A stretch of DNA of 64,000 bases from Pseudomonas pharyngis (GTDB lineage: Bacteria; Pseudomonadota; Gammaproteobacteria; Pseudomonadales; Pseudomonadaceae): NCBI RefSeq assembly GCF_021602345.1, contig NZ_BQID01000002.1, positions 186,001 to 250,000 of the forward strand, given 5' to 3'. The notes beneath the pieces were generated by a model. The model made no database searches, was not told the DNA's origin, and worked only from the letters and a program-made list of their open reading frames with translations. Positions within the stretch are counted from its first letter, which is position 1; every line of letters starts with the position of its first letter. The position numbers were made by a program, and so were the translations under genes. Below, in pieces: positions 44,041 to 54,103 of the stretch.

Positions 44041-44853
44041 ATGACTCAATACACCGCCTTCAGCGTCGAACTGGCCGACAACATCGCCCATGTGCAGATC
44101 AATCGTCCGGAAAAGATCAACTCGATGAACGCCGCGTTCTGGAGTGAAATCGTCGAGGTGTTCCAGTGGATCGACGACACCGACGAAGTGCGGGTGGTGG
44201 TGCTCAGCGGTGCTGGTAAACACTTCTCCTCGGGCATCGACCTGATGATGCTGGCCGGTGTGGCCAATGAGCTGGGCAAGGACGTCGGCCGCAATGCGCG
44301 CCTGCTGCGCAAGAAGATCCTGAGCCTGCAAGCGTCCTTCAATGCGGTCGACAATTGCCGCAAACCGGTACTCGCGGCGATCCAGGGTTATTGCCTGGGC
44401 GGCGCCATCGACCTGATCGCCGCCTGCGACATGCGCTACGCCGCCGAAGACGCGCAATTCTCGATCAAGGAAATCGACATCGGCATGGCGGCCGACGTCG
44501 GCACCCTGCAACGGTTGCCACGGATCATCGGTGACGGCATGCTGCGTGAGCTGGCTTACACCGGTCGCACCTTTGGCGCCGAAGAAGCGCGCAGCATCGG
44601 CCTGGTCAATCGCGTCTACAGCGACAAGGACAGCCTGATCGAAGGCGTGATGGACATCGCTCGGGACATCGCCGGCAAGTCGCCGATCGCGGTCACCGGC
44701 ACCAAGGAAATGATCAGCTACATGCGCGACCATCGCATCGACGACGGTCTCGAGTACGTTGCCACCTGGAACGCCGCCATGCTGCAATCCAACGATTTGC
44801 GCGTGGCCATGGCCGCCCATATGAGCAAACAGAAACCCGAATTTCTGGATTGA
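44041..44853 (+). CDS. Crotonase family, dienoyl-CoA isomerase-like
   Basis: The 270-residue enzyme has the crotonase fold with the CoA oxyanion holes HFSSGIDLMMLAG and AIQGYCLGGAIDLIAACDMR. The acidic residues in IKEIDIGMAADVGTLQRLP match delta(3,5)-delta(2,4)-dienoyl-CoA isomerase (ECH1-type) rather than plain enoyl-CoA hydratase. It would shift double bonds of unsaturated fatty acyl-CoAs during beta-oxidation. It lies 6 bases before nudC on the same strand. Confidence 0.9.
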   Translation: MTQYTAFSVELADNIAHVQINRPEKINSMNAAFWSEIVEVFQWIDDTDEVRVVVLSGAGKHFSSGIDLMMLAGVANELGKDVGRNARLLRKKILSLQASFNAVDNCRKPVLAAIQGYCLGGAIDLIAACDMRYAAEDAQFSIKEIDIGMAADVGTLQRLPRIIGDGMLRELAYTGRTFGAEEARSIGLVNRVYSDKDSLIEGVMDIARDIAGKSPIAVTGTKEMISYMRDHRIDDGLEYVATWNAAMLQSNDLRVAMAAHMSKQKPEFLD

Positions 44854-44859
44854 GAAACC

Positions 44860-45690
44860 ATGACATCTCGCTGGACCACTGCAGTACTGGACACCGATCA
44901 ACCCGGCGGCTGGGCCGTGGCGCGCAGCCCCGAGGGTTTCCTGTTCGATGACAACGGCGCGCTGTTCCCCCGGGAATGGCTCAAGCGCCAAGACTTGTCG
45001 ATCCTGGCCGAGCACGGTATCGGCCACCTTGATGGCGAGCCGGTGTATCTGCTGGAACTGCACAGCACCAGCGAGGTGCCGGGTTGCAACTGGAAAGGCT
45101 TGCGGGCGTTCATGCTCGACGGCGATCACACGATCTACAAAGTGCTGGGTTACGCGGCGCAAATCGGCACCTGGGCCCGTGAGCACCGGTTCTGCGGCAA
45201 TTGTGGTCAGGCCATGACCCAGGTGCCGCGGGAGCGGGCGATGTATTGCCAGCCCTGCGATCTGCGCAGTTATCCGCGGATTTCGCCGAGCATGATCGTG
45301 CTGGTGACCCGTGGCGATGAGATCTTGCTGGCGCGTTCACCGCGTTTTGTCACCGGGGTCTACAGCACGCTGGCCGGGTTTGCCGAACCTGGGGAGTCGG
45401 CCGAGGATTGCCTGATCCGCGAAGTGCGCGAGGAAGTGCAGATCGAGGTGAAGAACATTCAGTACATGGGCAGCCAGTGCTGGCCGTTCCCGCACTCGAT
45501 GATGCTCGGCTTCCATGCCGAATATGCCGGTGGCGAGATTGTCTGTCAGGAAGACGAGATCGAAGACGCCCAGTGGTTCAACGTGCACGCTCTGCCGCCG
45601 TTGCCGGCGTCCAAATCGATTGCCCGTTACCTGATCGACGTCTACGTGGCGCGGCGCTTAGGCCACGCTGAACCAGTGCTGCCAGGCTAG
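44860..45690 (+). CDS. nudC: NADH pyrophosphatase/RNA de-NADding enzyme NudC
   Basis: The 276-residue Nudix hydrolase has a four-Cys zinc ribbon (FCGNCGQ ... MYCQPCD) and the Nudix box [21 protein letters not shown] conserved MLGFHAEY and the Ala-Leu-Pro region ([16 protein letters not shown]) mark the NudC group. It cleaves NAD(H) to NMN and AMP and removes NAD caps from RNA. Its 3' end overlaps the convergent TSUP exporter gene by 33 bases. Confidence 0.95.
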   Translation: MTSRWTTAVLDTDQPGGWAVARSPEGFLFDDNGALFPREWLKRQDLSILAEHGIGHLDGEPVYLLELHSTSEVPGCNWKGLRAFMLDGDHTIYKVLGYAAQIGTWAREHRFCGNCGQAMTQVPRERAMYCQPCDLRSYPRISPSMIVLVTRGDEILLARSPRFVTGVYSTLAGFAEPGESAEDCLIREVREEVQIEVKNIQYMGSQCWPFPHSMMLGFHAEYAGGEIVCQEDEIEDAQWFNVHALPPLPASKSIARYLIDVYVARRLGHAEPVLPG

Positions 45691-46437
45691 GCGCACGGTC
45701 AACCCCAACACCACGGTGATGAACACCGGACGAATGAACTTGGCGCCGCCGCTGATCGCGGTGCGCGCCCCGAAGAATGCGCCGACCATCACCGACAGGC
45801 CCATGCTCAGGCCGATGATCCAGTCCACCTGCCCGGAAAACACGAACACCGACAGCGCGGCAATGTTGCTGACGAAGTTCATGCTGCGTGCCACGCCGCT
45901 GGCCTTGACCAGATCGATCGGGTACAGCAGCAGGCTGCTGACGGTCCAGAACGCGCCAGTGCCGGGGCCGGCCACGCCGTCGTAGAAACCGAGGCTGAAG
46001 CCCTGGGTCGATTGCCACTTTTTCTTGATCGGTGCGTCGCTGTCCAGCGGCGCTTTCGGCGTGCCGCCAAACAACAGGTACAGGCCACAGGCGAAGACGA
46101 TCACCGGCAGCATCTTGTTCAGCCATTCGGCGGGCAGGTAATGGGCGACGATGGCGCCGGTCAGCGCACCGACCAGCGTGCCGACGATAGCGTGCATCCA
46201 CTGTTTGGGGTGGAACAGCTTGCGCCGGTAGAAGGTGAAACTGGCGGTGGCCGAACCGAAGGTCGAACTCAACTTGTTGGTGCCCAGAACCAGGTGCGGC
46301 GGCAGGCCGGCGGTGAGCAACGCAGGCGTGGTCAACAGACCGCCACCGCCGGCGATGGCGTCGATGAATCCGGCAATGAAAGCGACAAGGGCCAGAACGG
46401 CCAGGGTGGTGAGGTCAACGCTGAGTTCGAAAGGCAT
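45658..46437 (-). CDS. TSUP (TauE/SafE) family exporter
   Basis: The 259-residue protein has about seven or eight membrane helices and the family pattern [20 protein letters not shown] and [24 protein letters not shown] proteins move sulfite, sulfoacetate or similar organosulfur anions. Whether it belongs with the sfnG sulfur gene 350 bases upstream, on the opposite strand, is only suggested. It overlaps the nudC stop tail to tail. Confidence 0.88.
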   Translation of the reverse strand: MPFELSVDLTTLAVLALVAFIAGFIDAIAGGGGLLTTPALLTAGLPPHLVLGTNKLSSTFGSATASFTFYRRKLFHPKQWMHAIVGTLVGALTGAIVAHYLPAEWLNKMLPVIVFACGLYLLFGGTPKAPLDSDAPIKKKWQSTQGFSLGFYDGVAGPGTGAFWTVSSLLLYPIDLVKASGVARSMNFVSNIAALSVFVFSGQVDWIIGLSMGLSVMVGAFFGARTAISGGAKFIRPVFITVVLGLTVRLAWQHWFSVA

Positions 46438-46530
46438 GGAATCGGCTTATTCGGCAGGGCGCAGAGCTGGGCTGCGGGGAGGGCAGCCATGTTACCTGTA
46501 TCCAGCTTTTGCGGCGACCTGTCGGACGCC

Positions 46531-46594
46531 TTCGCGAGCAAGCCCGCTCCCACATTCTGGAATGCGTTCCCCTGTGGGAGCGAGCTTGCTCCGG
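46531..46594. repeat. REPIN upstream of sfnG
   Basis: TTCGCGAGCAAGCCCGCTCC (46531-46550, plus CACA) and TGTGGGAGCGAGCTTGCTCC (46573-46592) form the inverted pair. The second half is a degenerate REP variant. Confidence 0.8.
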
Positions 46595-46729
46595 GCGGCG
46601 ATCCGACGAAGAGGTCAGTCCAATCCGCACATATCTCAACTGTTGCCCCTAGAACAGCCAGTCAACAAATCACCCTCACACAACGCATCCTGATTATCTG
46701 CAAGCCCAATAAAACCGGGCTATCGAGGC

Positions 46730-46745
46730 TGGCACGCTTGCTGCT
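46730..46745 (+). promoter_or_regulatory. Sigma-54 promoter of sfnG
   Basis: TGGCACGCTTGCTGCT has the -24 GG and -12 GC exactly 10 bases apart, and only one mismatch in each core. It lies 42 bases before the ATG. sfnG of P. putida is transcribed by sigma-54 with the activator SfnR, so the fit to function is good. Confidence 0.8.
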
Positions 46746-46786
46746 CTAGCTCACTCACCTTCATCAACTGTCCCGAGGACACGCCA

Positions 46787-47881
46787 ATGAGTCAGCAAGC
46801 CGTGAAATTTGCCTACTGGGTACCGAACGTCAGCGGTGGGCTGGTGGTCAGCAAGATCGAGCAACGCACTGATTGGGGCATCGACTACAACCGCAAGCTG
46901 GCGCAACTGGCCGAGGCGGCGGGTTTCGAATACGCCCTGACGCAAATCCGCTTCACCGCCGGTTACGGCGCCGAGTTCCAGCATGAATCGGTTGCTTTCA
47001 GCCATGCGCTGCTCGCGGCCACCAGCAAGCTCAAAGTCATCGCCGCCATTCTGCCCGGGCCGTGGCAACCGGCGCTGGCGGCCAAACAGTTGGCGACCAT
47101 CGATCAACTCACCAACGGCCGGATCGCGGTGAACATCGTCAGCGGCTGGTTCAAGGGCGAATTCCAGGCGATTGGCGAGCATTGGCTGGAGCATGACGAG
47201 CGCTACCGTCGCTCGGAGGAGTTCATCCGTTCGCTGCGAGGGATCTGGAGTCAGGACAATTTCACCTTCCGTGGCGATTTCTATCGCTTCGACAACTACA
47301 GCCTCAAGCCGAAACCGCTGGGCCGGCCGGAAATTTTTCAGGGCGGCAGTTCTCGTGCCGCGCGGGACATGGCGGCACGGGTGTCGGACTGGTATTTCAC
47401 CAATGGCAACAGCGTCGAGGGTATCAAGGCGCAGGTCGACGATATTCGCGCCAAAGCGGCAGCGAACCAACACTCGGTGAAAATCGGGGTAAACGCGTTT
47501 GTCATCGCTCGGGATACCGAGGAAGAAGCCAAAGCGGTGCTGGCGCAGATCATCGATCAGGCGGACCCGGAAGCGGTGAATGCCTTTGGGGATGCGGCGA
47601 AACAGGCGGGCAGGGCGTCGCCCGAGGGCGAGGGCAATTGGGCCAAGTCGACGTTCGAGGATCTGGTGCAGTACAACGACGGCTTCAAGACCAACCTGAT
47701 CGGTACGCCACTGCAGATTGCCGAGAGGATCGTGGCGCTGAAAGCGGTGGGTGTCGACCTGGTATTGGCGGGATTCCTGCATTTTCAGGAAGAGGTGGAG
47801 TATTTCGGCCAGCGGGTGTTGCCGTTGGTGCGGGAACTGGAAGCCAAAGCGCAATCGATCCAGACCGCTGAAGTTGCTTGA
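46787..47881 (+). CDS. sfnG: Dimethyl sulfone monooxygenase (FMNH2-dependent)
   Basis: The 364-residue flavin-dependent monooxygenase of the bacterial luciferase family begins MSQQAVKFAYWVPNVSGGLV, and YALTQIRFTAGYGAEFQHES and VNIVSGWFKGEFQAIGEHWL match SfnG as I know it. It oxidises dimethyl sulfone to methanesulfinate and formaldehyde, letting the cell use dimethyl sulfide-derived sulfur. The reduced flavin must come from a separate reductase not seen here. It is preceded by a sigma-54 promoter and followed by a hairpin. Confidence 0.95.
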   Translation: MSQQAVKFAYWVPNVSGGLVVSKIEQRTDWGIDYNRKLAQLAEAAGFEYALTQIRFTAGYGAEFQHESVAFSHALLAATSKLKVIAAILPGPWQPALAAKQLATIDQLTNGRIAVNIVSGWFKGEFQAIGEHWLEHDERYRRSEEFIRSLRGIWSQDNFTFRGDFYRFDNYSLKPKPLGRPEIFQGGSSRAARDMAARVSDWYFTNGNSVEGIKAQVDDIRAKAAANQHSVKIGVNAFVIARDTEEEAKAVLAQIIDQADPEAVNAFGDAAKQAGRASPEGEGNWAKSTFEDLVQYNDGFKTNLIGTPLQIAERIVALKAVGVDLVLAGFLHFQEEVEYFGQRVLPLVRELEAKAQSIQTAEVA

Positions 47882-47912
47882 AAATCCCTCCTGCACACTA
47901 TGCAGGAGGGAT
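47880..47912. terminator. Shared terminator between sfnG and the DUF1348 gene
   Basis: ATCCCTCCTGCA (47884-47895) pairs with TGCAGGAGGGAT (47901-47912). A T run follows on the minus strand only, so it is stronger for the DUF1348 gene but can also serve sfnG. Confidence 0.8.
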
Positions 47913-47923
47913 CGGCTACTTAA

Positions 47924-48403
47924 TTACAGACCCAGTTCGGACAACCCCGGATGATCATCCGGGCGGCGACCCAGCGGCCAGTGGAACTTGCGTTCGCTTT
48001 CCTTGATCGGCATGTCGTTGATGCAGGCATAACGCTGGAACATCAGGCCGTGCTCGTCAAATTCCCAGTTCTCGTTGCCGTAGGAACGGAACCAGTTGCC
48101 CGAATCGTCGTGCCACTCGTAGGCGTAGCGCACGGCAATGCGGGTGTCGGAGTAGGCCCAGAGCTCCTTGATCAGGCGGTAATCCAGCTCCTTGGCCCAT
48201 TTGCGGGTCAGGAAACCCTTGGCTTCTTCGCGGTTGTTGGCGAATTCGGCGCGGTTGCGCCATTTGGTGTCCAGGGTGTAGGCCAGCGACACGCGCTCCG
48301 GGTCGCGGGAGTTCCAGCCATCCTCGGCCAGACGAACTTTTTCAATGGCTGATTCACGGTTGAACGGTGGCAATGGCGGACGAACTTCGGCTGCAGTAGA
48401 CAT
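47924..48403 (-). CDS. DUF1348, NTF2-like protein
   Basis: The 159-residue protein is a DUF1348 member with an NTF2-like alpha+beta barrel fold. [33 protein letters not shown] and [20 protein letters not shown] are typical. Its biochemical role is unknown. It lies about 50 bases downstream of a TetR gene on the same strand and may be its target. Confidence 0.9.
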   Translation of the reverse strand: MSTAAEVRPPLPPFNRESAIEKVRLAEDGWNSRDPERVSLAYTLDTKWRNRAEFANNREEAKGFLTRKWAKELDYRLIKELWAYSDTRIAVRYAYEWHDDSGNWFRSYGNENWEFDEHGLMFQRYACINDMPIKESERKFHWPLGRRPDDHPGLSELGL

Positions 48404-48456
48404 GTTTGTCTCCCGATCTGTTAACAGTTAAACAACTTGTCAGGCTTATTAAGGCG

Positions 48457-49023
48457 TTACAGGTCCAATAACTTTCGCGCCATGCATTGCGCATTATCGG
48501 CGGCACTGTGATCACCCATCACAAGCGCTACGGTAATGGCGCCGTCAATCAGGATCAGCAACTGTTTGGCCAGCAGTTGCGGGTCCACGGCCCCATGTTC
48601 GGTACACAGCTCGCACAGGTAGTCGAGCAGTTTCTGTTTGTGGTCTTTGGCGACCAGGCGAACCGGATCCTCGGGATCGCCGGTCTCGCCACTGGTATTG
48701 ATGAAGGCACAGCCCCGGAAGCCTTCCGAGGCGAACCAGCCCTTGAGCACGGTAAACAGGTTGAGCAGGCGGTCGGCCGGGGTCTCGGCCTGATCGACGG
48801 CGCTTCTGTACCAGTGCATCCAGCGCACGTCGCGGCGTTGCAGGGCGGCGACGGTCAGCTCCTCCTTGTTGGCGAAGTAGCGGTAGATACTCTTTCTGGA
48901 AACGCCGGCGGTTTTCACCAGAAGATCCATGCCGGTGGCGGCGATGCCACTTTTGTAGATCAACTTTTCGGTGACATCCAGAATGATGTCTCGGGTGGTG
49001 TCGTTGCTTGTGATTTCGTTCAT
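48457..49023 (-). CDS. TetR-family regulator
   Basis: The 188-residue regulator has an N-terminal TetR helix-turn-helix (GIAATGMDLLVKTAGVSRKS, then IYRYFANKEELTVAAL) and an all-helical ligand domain. AGAACGATCGTTCT at 49036-49049, a perfect palindrome 13 bases before its ATG, is the likely operator. The DUF1348 gene follows and is probably co-regulated. The ligand is unknown. Confidence 0.9.
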   Translation of the reverse strand: MNEITSNDTTRDIILDVTEKLIYKSGIAATGMDLLVKTAGVSRKSIYRYFANKEELTVAALQRRDVRWMHWYRSAVDQAETPADRLLNLFTVLKGWFASEGFRGCAFINTSGETGDPEDPVRLVAKDHKQKLLDYLCELCTEHGAVDPQLLAKQLLILIDGAITVALVMGDHSAADNAQCMARKLLDL

Positions 49024-49035
49024 GTGGCGAACAGT

Positions 49036-49049
49036 AGAACGATCGTTCT
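49036..49049. promoter_or_regulatory. Palindromic operator of the TetR gene
   Basis: AGAACGATCGTTCT is a perfect 14-base palindrome directly upstream of the TetR start, as expected for autoregulation. Confidence 0.7.
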
Positions 49050-49085
49050 CCTTGGTCAAGCGGATATTTCTTTCATCTGGAAGAT

Positions 49086-49114
49086 AGCGATCGCCAGCAG
49101 GCCGGCTCCCACAG
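49086..49114. repeat. Single REP sequence
   Basis: GCGATCGCCAGCAGGCCGGC (49087-49106, plus TCCCACAG) resembles one half of a REPIN with an imperfect hairpin. No inverted partner was seen nearby. Confidence 0.7.
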
Positions 49115-49240
49115 AAAAAATGCATTTCAGCCGAGGGAACCTGGCGGCTGGTGATGAAGTCATTACAGACACTCACAAGACCCGAAGGAGTTGATGGTGT
49201 AAGCTCTCGGGTTCTTCGGATTCGACCCATTGCGAGCCCT

Positions 49241-50584
49241 ATGCCGTTGCTTTTCAAACGCTCTCTGCTGCCCAAACTGCGCAGCTTTCCGCTGACCGCC
49301 GAGGCCGTGACGATCCTGCCCGGCGCCGCCGATTTCCGTCGTTGCCTGCTGGAGAAAATCGCCCAGGCGACCCGGCGCATTTACCTCGTCGCGCTTTATC
49401 TGCAAAACGATGAAGCCGGCCAGGAAATCCTCGATGCCTTGCACGCCGCCAAACTCAAGCGTCCCGAGCTTGAAATCGCGGTGGTCGTCGACTGGCTGCG
49501 GGCCCAGCGCGGCTTGATTGGTGCCGGCAAGCAGCCGGGCAATTCGGCGTGGTATCAGGAAATGACCCGCACCCACCAGAGCGTGGTGCCGGTCTACGGC
49601 GTGCCGGTGCAGACCCGCGAGCTGTTCGGCGTGCTGCACCTCAAAGGCTTCGTGATCGACGATTGCGTGGTCTACAGCGGTGCGAGCCTGAACAACGTCT
49701 ACCTGCACAAATTCGACAAGTACCGTTTCGACCGTTATCACGTGTTGCAAAGCCGCGAACTGGCGGACTCGATGCACCATCTGGTCAAGCACGGCCTGAT
49801 CGAATCGAAAGCGGTGCATCGCCTCGACCTGCCGAACCTGCCGACCACCCGCAGCCTGCGCAACGACATCGGCGACCTGCGCAGCCGCCTCAAATATGCG
49901 GCCTACGACACCAGCGTCGGCAGCACGGCGCACACTGGCCTGTCGGTCAGCCCGTTGCTGGGTGTGGGCAAGAACAATCCGCTGAACCGGGTGATTCTCG
50001 AGCTGATCGCCAGCGCCCAGAAGCAACTGACCATCTGCACACCGTACTTCAACCTGCCGCTGGGGGTGATCCGCGAGATCAACCGCGCACTGGCGCGCGG
50101 CGTGAAGATCGACATCGTGGTCGGCGACAAGACTGCCAACGACTTCTACATCCCGCCGAGCGAGCCGTTCAAGGTGATCGCCGCGCTGCCGTATCTGTAC
50201 GAGATCAGCCTGCGCCGCTTCGCCAAGCGGCATCAGCGCAACATCGACAGCGGCCAGTTGAACCTGCACCTGTGGCGTGAAGGCGACAACAGCTATCACC
50301 TCAAGGGCATGTGGATCGACCAGCGCTACACGTTGCTGACCGGCAATAACCTGAACCCGCGGGCGTTTCGGCTCGATCTGGAAAACGCCTTGCTGATCGA
50401 TGACCCGAAAGGCGAATGGCTGGAGCCGCGCCGCCTGGAGCTGGAGAACATCTTCGAACACACCACGCGGATCGCACGCTTCCAGGATCTGGAAGCCCTG
50501 CCGGATTACCCGGCCGGGGTGGCCAAGTTCCTCAAGCGCGTGAGCCGGGTGCGGGTCGAGCGGTTGCTGTATCGCATTCTCTAG
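49241..50584 (+). CDS. pssA: Phosphatidylserine synthase (phospholipase D superfamily)
   Basis: The 447-residue enzyme condenses CDP-diacylglycerol with serine for phosphatidylethanolamine synthesis. It has two HKD motifs, HLKGFVIDD and HLKGMWIDQ, and TPYFNLPLGVIREI, like E. coli PssA. The ATG at 49241 gives the conserved MPLLFKRSLLPKLRSF; an upstream in-frame start at 49151 has no support. A REPIN follows the stop. Confidence 0.93.
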   Translation: MPLLFKRSLLPKLRSFPLTAEAVTILPGAADFRRCLLEKIAQATRRIYLVALYLQNDEAGQEILDALHAAKLKRPELEIAVVVDWLRAQRGLIGAGKQPGNSAWYQEMTRTHQSVVPVYGVPVQTRELFGVLHLKGFVIDDCVVYSGASLNNVYLHKFDKYRFDRYHVLQSRELADSMHHLVKHGLIESKAVHRLDLPNLPTTRSLRNDIGDLRSRLKYAAYDTSVGSTAHTGLSVSPLLGVGKNNPLNRVILELIASAQKQLTICTPYFNLPLGVIREINRALARGVKIDIVVGDKTANDFYIPPSEPFKVIAALPYLYEISLRRFAKRHQRNIDSGQLNLHLWREGDNSYHLKGMWIDQRYTLLTGNNLNPRAFRLDLENALLIDDPKGEWLEPRRLELENIFEHTTRIARFQDLEALPDYPAGVAKFLKRVSRVRVERLLYRIL

Positions 50585-50615
50585 GATCCGAAATTTTCGG
50601 CGCTGCTAAAAATAC

Positions 50616-50709
50616 CTTCGCGAGCAAGCCCGCTCCCACACAGGGTCTTTGTTGAACACAAAATTGTGCTCAGCGAAGATCCAGTGTGGGAGCGGGCTTG
50701 CTCGCGAAA
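50616..50709. repeat. REPIN between pssA and the efe genes
   Basis: CTTCGCGAGCAAGCCCGCTC (50616-50635, plus CCACA) and the inverted TGTGGGAGCGGGCTTGCTCG (50685-50704) bracket a 44-base spacer between convergent genes. Confidence 0.9.
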
Positions 50710-50733
50710 GGGGTAGAACAGGCGCTACACGTC

Positions 50734-51558
50734 TCAGTTCAAACCCAATTTCCCACGCAATGTGGAAAGGTCTTCAGCCAGGGTATTGACCGGGCCGACC
50801 AACGCCTTGCGGTCGTTGTCCTTGACCTTGTCGTAAGTCTCGAAACCACCGTCCCTGGTCTTGTACTTGGCCAGGATCTTGTCCACGGTGGCGAAGTTCT
50901 TGTCGACTTTGGCGACGAAGGCTTTGTCCTGTTTCTCAATCTGCGGACGGAACAGGTCGACGATTTTCTTCGCGCCGTCGATATTGCCCTGGAAGTCATA
51001 GAGGTCGGTGTGGCTGTATCGGTCTTCTTCACCGGAGATCTTGGTCGCGGCGACTTCTTCGAGCAGTGCAGCGGCGCCGCCGACGACTTTCTCCGGCGGG
51101 AAGGTCAGGCCGGCGACGCGGGTTTGCAGGTCCTTCACGTCCTTGTTCAGGCCGTCGGCCAGGGCGTCCAGATCCTTGGTGCTCTTTTCCGAGAACAGCG
51201 AGTACTCGATGCGGTGGAAACCGGTGAAGTCTTCGGCTTTTACGCCTTGCTCGTGGTCGTCGACGCGAGAGTCGATGGACGCGTCGAGGTCACTGAACAG
51301 CTCGGCGATCGGCTCGATCGACTCGTAATAAACGCGGGTCGGTGCGTAGAGCTTCTGCGCGGTGGCCAGGTCGCCTTTTTTCACCGCGTCGGTGAACTGC
51401 TGAGTGTGGCTGGCCAGTTCATCCAATTGTTCGGTGACGTAGATCTTGTAGTCCGACACCGGCCCCACCAGATCCAGAGGCGCGGTCGCGGCGAACGCCG
51501 ACAGCGGGGTGTTGAGCAAACCAAGGGTCAGCAATAACGCGAGTGGCGTCTTTTTCAT
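50734..51558 (-). CDS. Second EfeO-like (M75/imelysin) periplasmic protein
   Basis: The 274-residue protein has a signal peptide ([20 protein letters not shown] then AFA) and an EfeO C-terminal helical domain with the HxxE metal motif in [16 protein letters not shown]. It lacks the cupredoxin domain, as in EfeM-type proteins. It should bind iron or haem in the periplasm as part of the Efe system. It follows efeB by 21 bases in the same operon. An operon with two EfeO-like proteins is common in pseudomonads, but the division of labour is unclear. Confidence 0.9.
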   Translation of the reverse strand: MKKTPLALLLTLGLLNTPLSAFAATAPLDLVGPVSDYKIYVTEQLDELASHTQQFTDAVKKGDLATAQKLYAPTRVYYESIEPIAELFSDLDASIDSRVDDHEQGVKAEDFTGFHRIEYSLFSEKSTKDLDALADGLNKDVKDLQTRVAGLTFPPEKVVGGAAALLEEVAATKISGEEDRYSHTDLYDFQGNIDGAKKIVDLFRPQIEKQDKAFVAKVDKNFATVDKILAKYKTRDGGFETYDKVKDNDRKALVGPVNTLAEDLSTLRGKLGLN

Positions 51559-51579
51559 GGGGGCGGCTCCTGTTGAATG

Positions 51580-52878
51580 CTATGCAGTTGTTTTTGGTTG
51601 AGTAGCGTTGAGCAGCGAGCGACCGATGAAGTCCTTGTCGCCCGTGACACCCGGCAGGGTGAAGAAGTAACCGCCGCCGACCGGCTTGAGGTATTCCTCC
51701 AGCGGTTCGCCGTTGAGACGGGTCTGCACGGTGATGAAGCCTTTTTCCAGATCCGCCTGATAGCAAATGAACAAAAGGCCCATGTCGAGCTGGCCGTTCT
51801 TGTTCACGCCGTTGGAGTAGTTGAACGGCCGGCGCAGGATCAGATTGGCCTGACTCGCGGCGGTGCGCGGATTGGCCAGGCGAATGTGCGCGTCGAGTTT
51901 GGTCAGCTTGCCTTCCGGATCCTTGCTGTAATCCGGGACTTCGGTCTCATGGCTGGCGCCCATCGGCGCACCGGTGGTTTTGACTCGGCCGATGATGCTT
52001 TCCTGTTCCTGCAACGGCGTGCGGTCCCAGCGTTCGACAAAGTTGCGGATGATCCGCACCGCCTGATAACTGCCGTGGGTGGCCCAGGCCGGTTCATCAC
52101 TGCCCGGTTGCACCCAGACGATGCGATCCATGGCTTTGCCGTCGTTGGAATCCGGGTTGGCCGAACCGTCGCGGAAACCCAGGAAATTACGCGCCGATTG
52201 CGCCGGCACACCGGGCTTGGCCGGGGCTTGTGGCGGCACGCTGCCTTCCTGTTTCCAGCGCACCAGCAGCAGGTCCGGCAGGTTCTTCACGATGTCGCGC
52301 AGGGCGTGGATGTTGGTGTCGGCGGTGTTGGAGCAGAACTGCAGGCTCAGGTCGCCGTGGCAGCAATCGGCTTCTAGCGCATCGTTGGGGAAACCGACCA
52401 TGCGCACCAGACGCTTGGGTTTGGCGGACGCGAGGCCGAAGCGCTCATCGAACAACGATTCGCCGACGGACACGGTGATGGTCAGGTTGTCCGGCGTCAC
52501 CACCGGGCCGAGGATTCCGGAATCCGGCGGCGGCAACTTCGGATCGATCTGCGCCACCGGGCCGCCCTTCATCAGGAATGAGATGCGCTCGTTGAGGGTG
52601 CGGAACAGCCGCTCCAGGTCTTCACGGTCGCTGGCCAGTACATCGAACGACACCAGCATGCCGGCCGCCGGACGCGGGGTGACGATGCCAGTCTGGTGCA
52701 CGCCATGGAAATCGTGGTGATCCTGGGTCTTGTCGCTGCTCGGCGCTTCGGTGACTTGCGCAGGGGCGGCGGCCATTGCCGGGCAGCTCAGGGCAGTACC
52801 GGCCAGTGCGACGCCGGCGGCGCCCATGCCCATCAGTACGCGGCGACGTTGCAGGTTGAAGTGTTCGGAATCGTTCAT
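51580..52878 (-). CDS. efeB: EfeB, Tat-exported DyP-type peroxidase
   Basis: The 432-residue protein has a twin-arginine signal ([20 protein letters not shown]) and the DyP peroxidase signature [14 protein letters not shown] with the catalytic Asp. The proximal haem His lies in [16 protein letters not shown]. In E. coli EfeB oxidises Fe(II) to Fe(III) for EfeU or removes iron from haem. It lies between efeO and the second EfeO-like gene. Confidence 0.93.
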   Translation of the reverse strand: MNDSEHFNLQRRRVLMGMGAAGVALAGTALSCPAMAAAPAQVTEAPSSDKTQDHHDFHGVHQTGIVTPRPAAGMLVSFDVLASDREDLERLFRTLNERISFLMKGGPVAQIDPKLPPPDSGILGPVVTPDNLTITVSVGESLFDERFGLASAKPKRLVRMVGFPNDALEADCCHGDLSLQFCSNTADTNIHALRDIVKNLPDLLLVRWKQEGSVPPQAPAKPGVPAQSARNFLGFRDGSANPDSNDGKAMDRIVWVQPGSDEPAWATHGSYQAVRIIRNFVERWDRTPLQEQESIIGRVKTTGAPMGASHETEVPDYSKDPEGKLTKLDAHIRLANPRTAASQANLILRRPFNYSNGVNKNGQLDMGLLFICYQADLEKGFITVQTRLNGEPLEEYLKPVGGGYFFTLPGVTGDKDFIGRSLLNATQPKTTA

Positions 52879-52895
52879 CGGTATTCGTCTTCTGC

Positions 52896-54095
52896 TTACA
52901 GGCCGGAGAGGCCGAGGGCGGGATCAATGGCGTCGAGGGCGTCGGCCAGGGCCTTGGCCTTGTCGGCGATCTGCTTGCGTTGCTCACCGTTGACGGTGTC
53001 GTAACTGGCGTAGCCGTCCTTGACCTTGAAGCCGTTCAGCGTGGTATCGAAATCAGCCATTGCGCCGTCGATTTTCGGCAGCAGGTCAGCGGCGGATTTG
53101 CTCAGCAGCGGGCGCAGCAATTCGACGACTTTGTGCGCGGTTTCCTGATTGGCTGCGAAGCCGTTGAGATCGCTGTGGCTGTAGCGTTCCTCTTCGCCGC
53201 TGGCGGCGCGCACGTCGGCGAGGGTGTTGAGGTTGCGCACGACGATTTCCACCAGTTGCTCCGGCGGCAGCGATTGGGCCAGCAGCTGTTGTTTGAGCGT
53301 GGTGACGTTGTCGAGCAAGCCCTGGGCAATCGGTGTCAGACCATCGAGTTTGCGTTGCTGGAACAGCGCGTATTCGAGACGGTGGAAACCGACGAAGGCC
53401 GGATCCTGCTCGCGTTTTTCGAAGTAATCGGCGCGGGCGTTGATGCTGTTGTCCAGTTCCGCCAGGCGTTGTGCGGCCGGGGCCAGACGCTGGTACGCGG
53501 CGCGGGCCGGCAAATACAACGCCTGGGCCTGGGCCAGATCGCCGCTGTCGATGGCTTGATTCAGCGCCGTCACGGCTTTGATCAGCGCGCTGCTCTGGCT
53601 GGCCAGGTAGACGCGGAACTCCGACAGCGGCCCGACGAAGGCAACCATTGACGGCTTGGCCTTGGCGGCGGCATCCGAAGCGGCGGTCGGCGTCACGTGC
53701 AGGGTGCCGCGCGGGTTGCTCAGCAGGCCGCAGGTGATGGCGTAGTCGCCGGGTTGCAGGTTGGCGTTGATCACCTGGCTCAGGCCCGGCGCGATGTTCT
53801 CGCGCTCTTCGATCACCAGCACGCCGTCGAGAATTTCCCACTCCACCGCCCGGTCGGAGCGATTGACGATGCGGAAACTGGCGCGGCCGGCCGGCACCGT
53901 CAGGGCGTTCGGTTCGCAACTGTGCGGATGGATGTTGACCACCACTTCGTCACGGTTGTGCTGACGTTTGGCGGCGGCCAGTTTCGAGGCGTAGTAGAAC
54001 AGGCCACCGGCGGCGATCATCACGACCACCGAACCGGCCACCGCCCAGCGCAAGGCGCGGGGAGGCGAGGCCTGAGGAATATTAGGCTTTGACAT
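52896..54095 (-). CDS. efeO: EfeO, cupredoxin plus M75 domain
   Basis: The 399-residue protein starts at [20 protein letters not shown], has an N-terminal membrane/signal segment, then a cupredoxin domain ([20 protein letters not shown]) and a C-terminal EfeO domain with HxxE in [14 protein letters not shown]. It is thought to bind Fe/Cu and pass iron to EfeU. It is 8 bases downstream of efeU and upstream of efeB, the order efeU-efeO-efeB. Confidence 0.93.
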   Translation of the reverse strand: MSKPNIPQASPPRALRWAVAGSVVVMIAAGGLFYYASKLAAAKRQHNRDEVVVNIHPHSCEPNALTVPAGRASFRIVNRSDRAVEWEILDGVLVIEERENIAPGLSQVINANLQPGDYAITCGLLSNPRGTLHVTPTAASDAAAKAKPSMVAFVGPLSEFRVYLASQSSALIKAVTALNQAIDSGDLAQAQALYLPARAAYQRLAPAAQRLAELDNSINARADYFEKREQDPAFVGFHRLEYALFQQRKLDGLTPIAQGLLDNVTTLKQQLLAQSLPPEQLVEIVVRNLNTLADVRAASGEEERYSHSDLNGFAANQETAHKVVELLRPLLSKSAADLLPKIDGAMADFDTTLNGFKVKDGYASYDTVNGEQRKQIADKAKALADALDAIDPALGLSGL

Positions 54096-54103
54096 GAAGG
54101 CCC

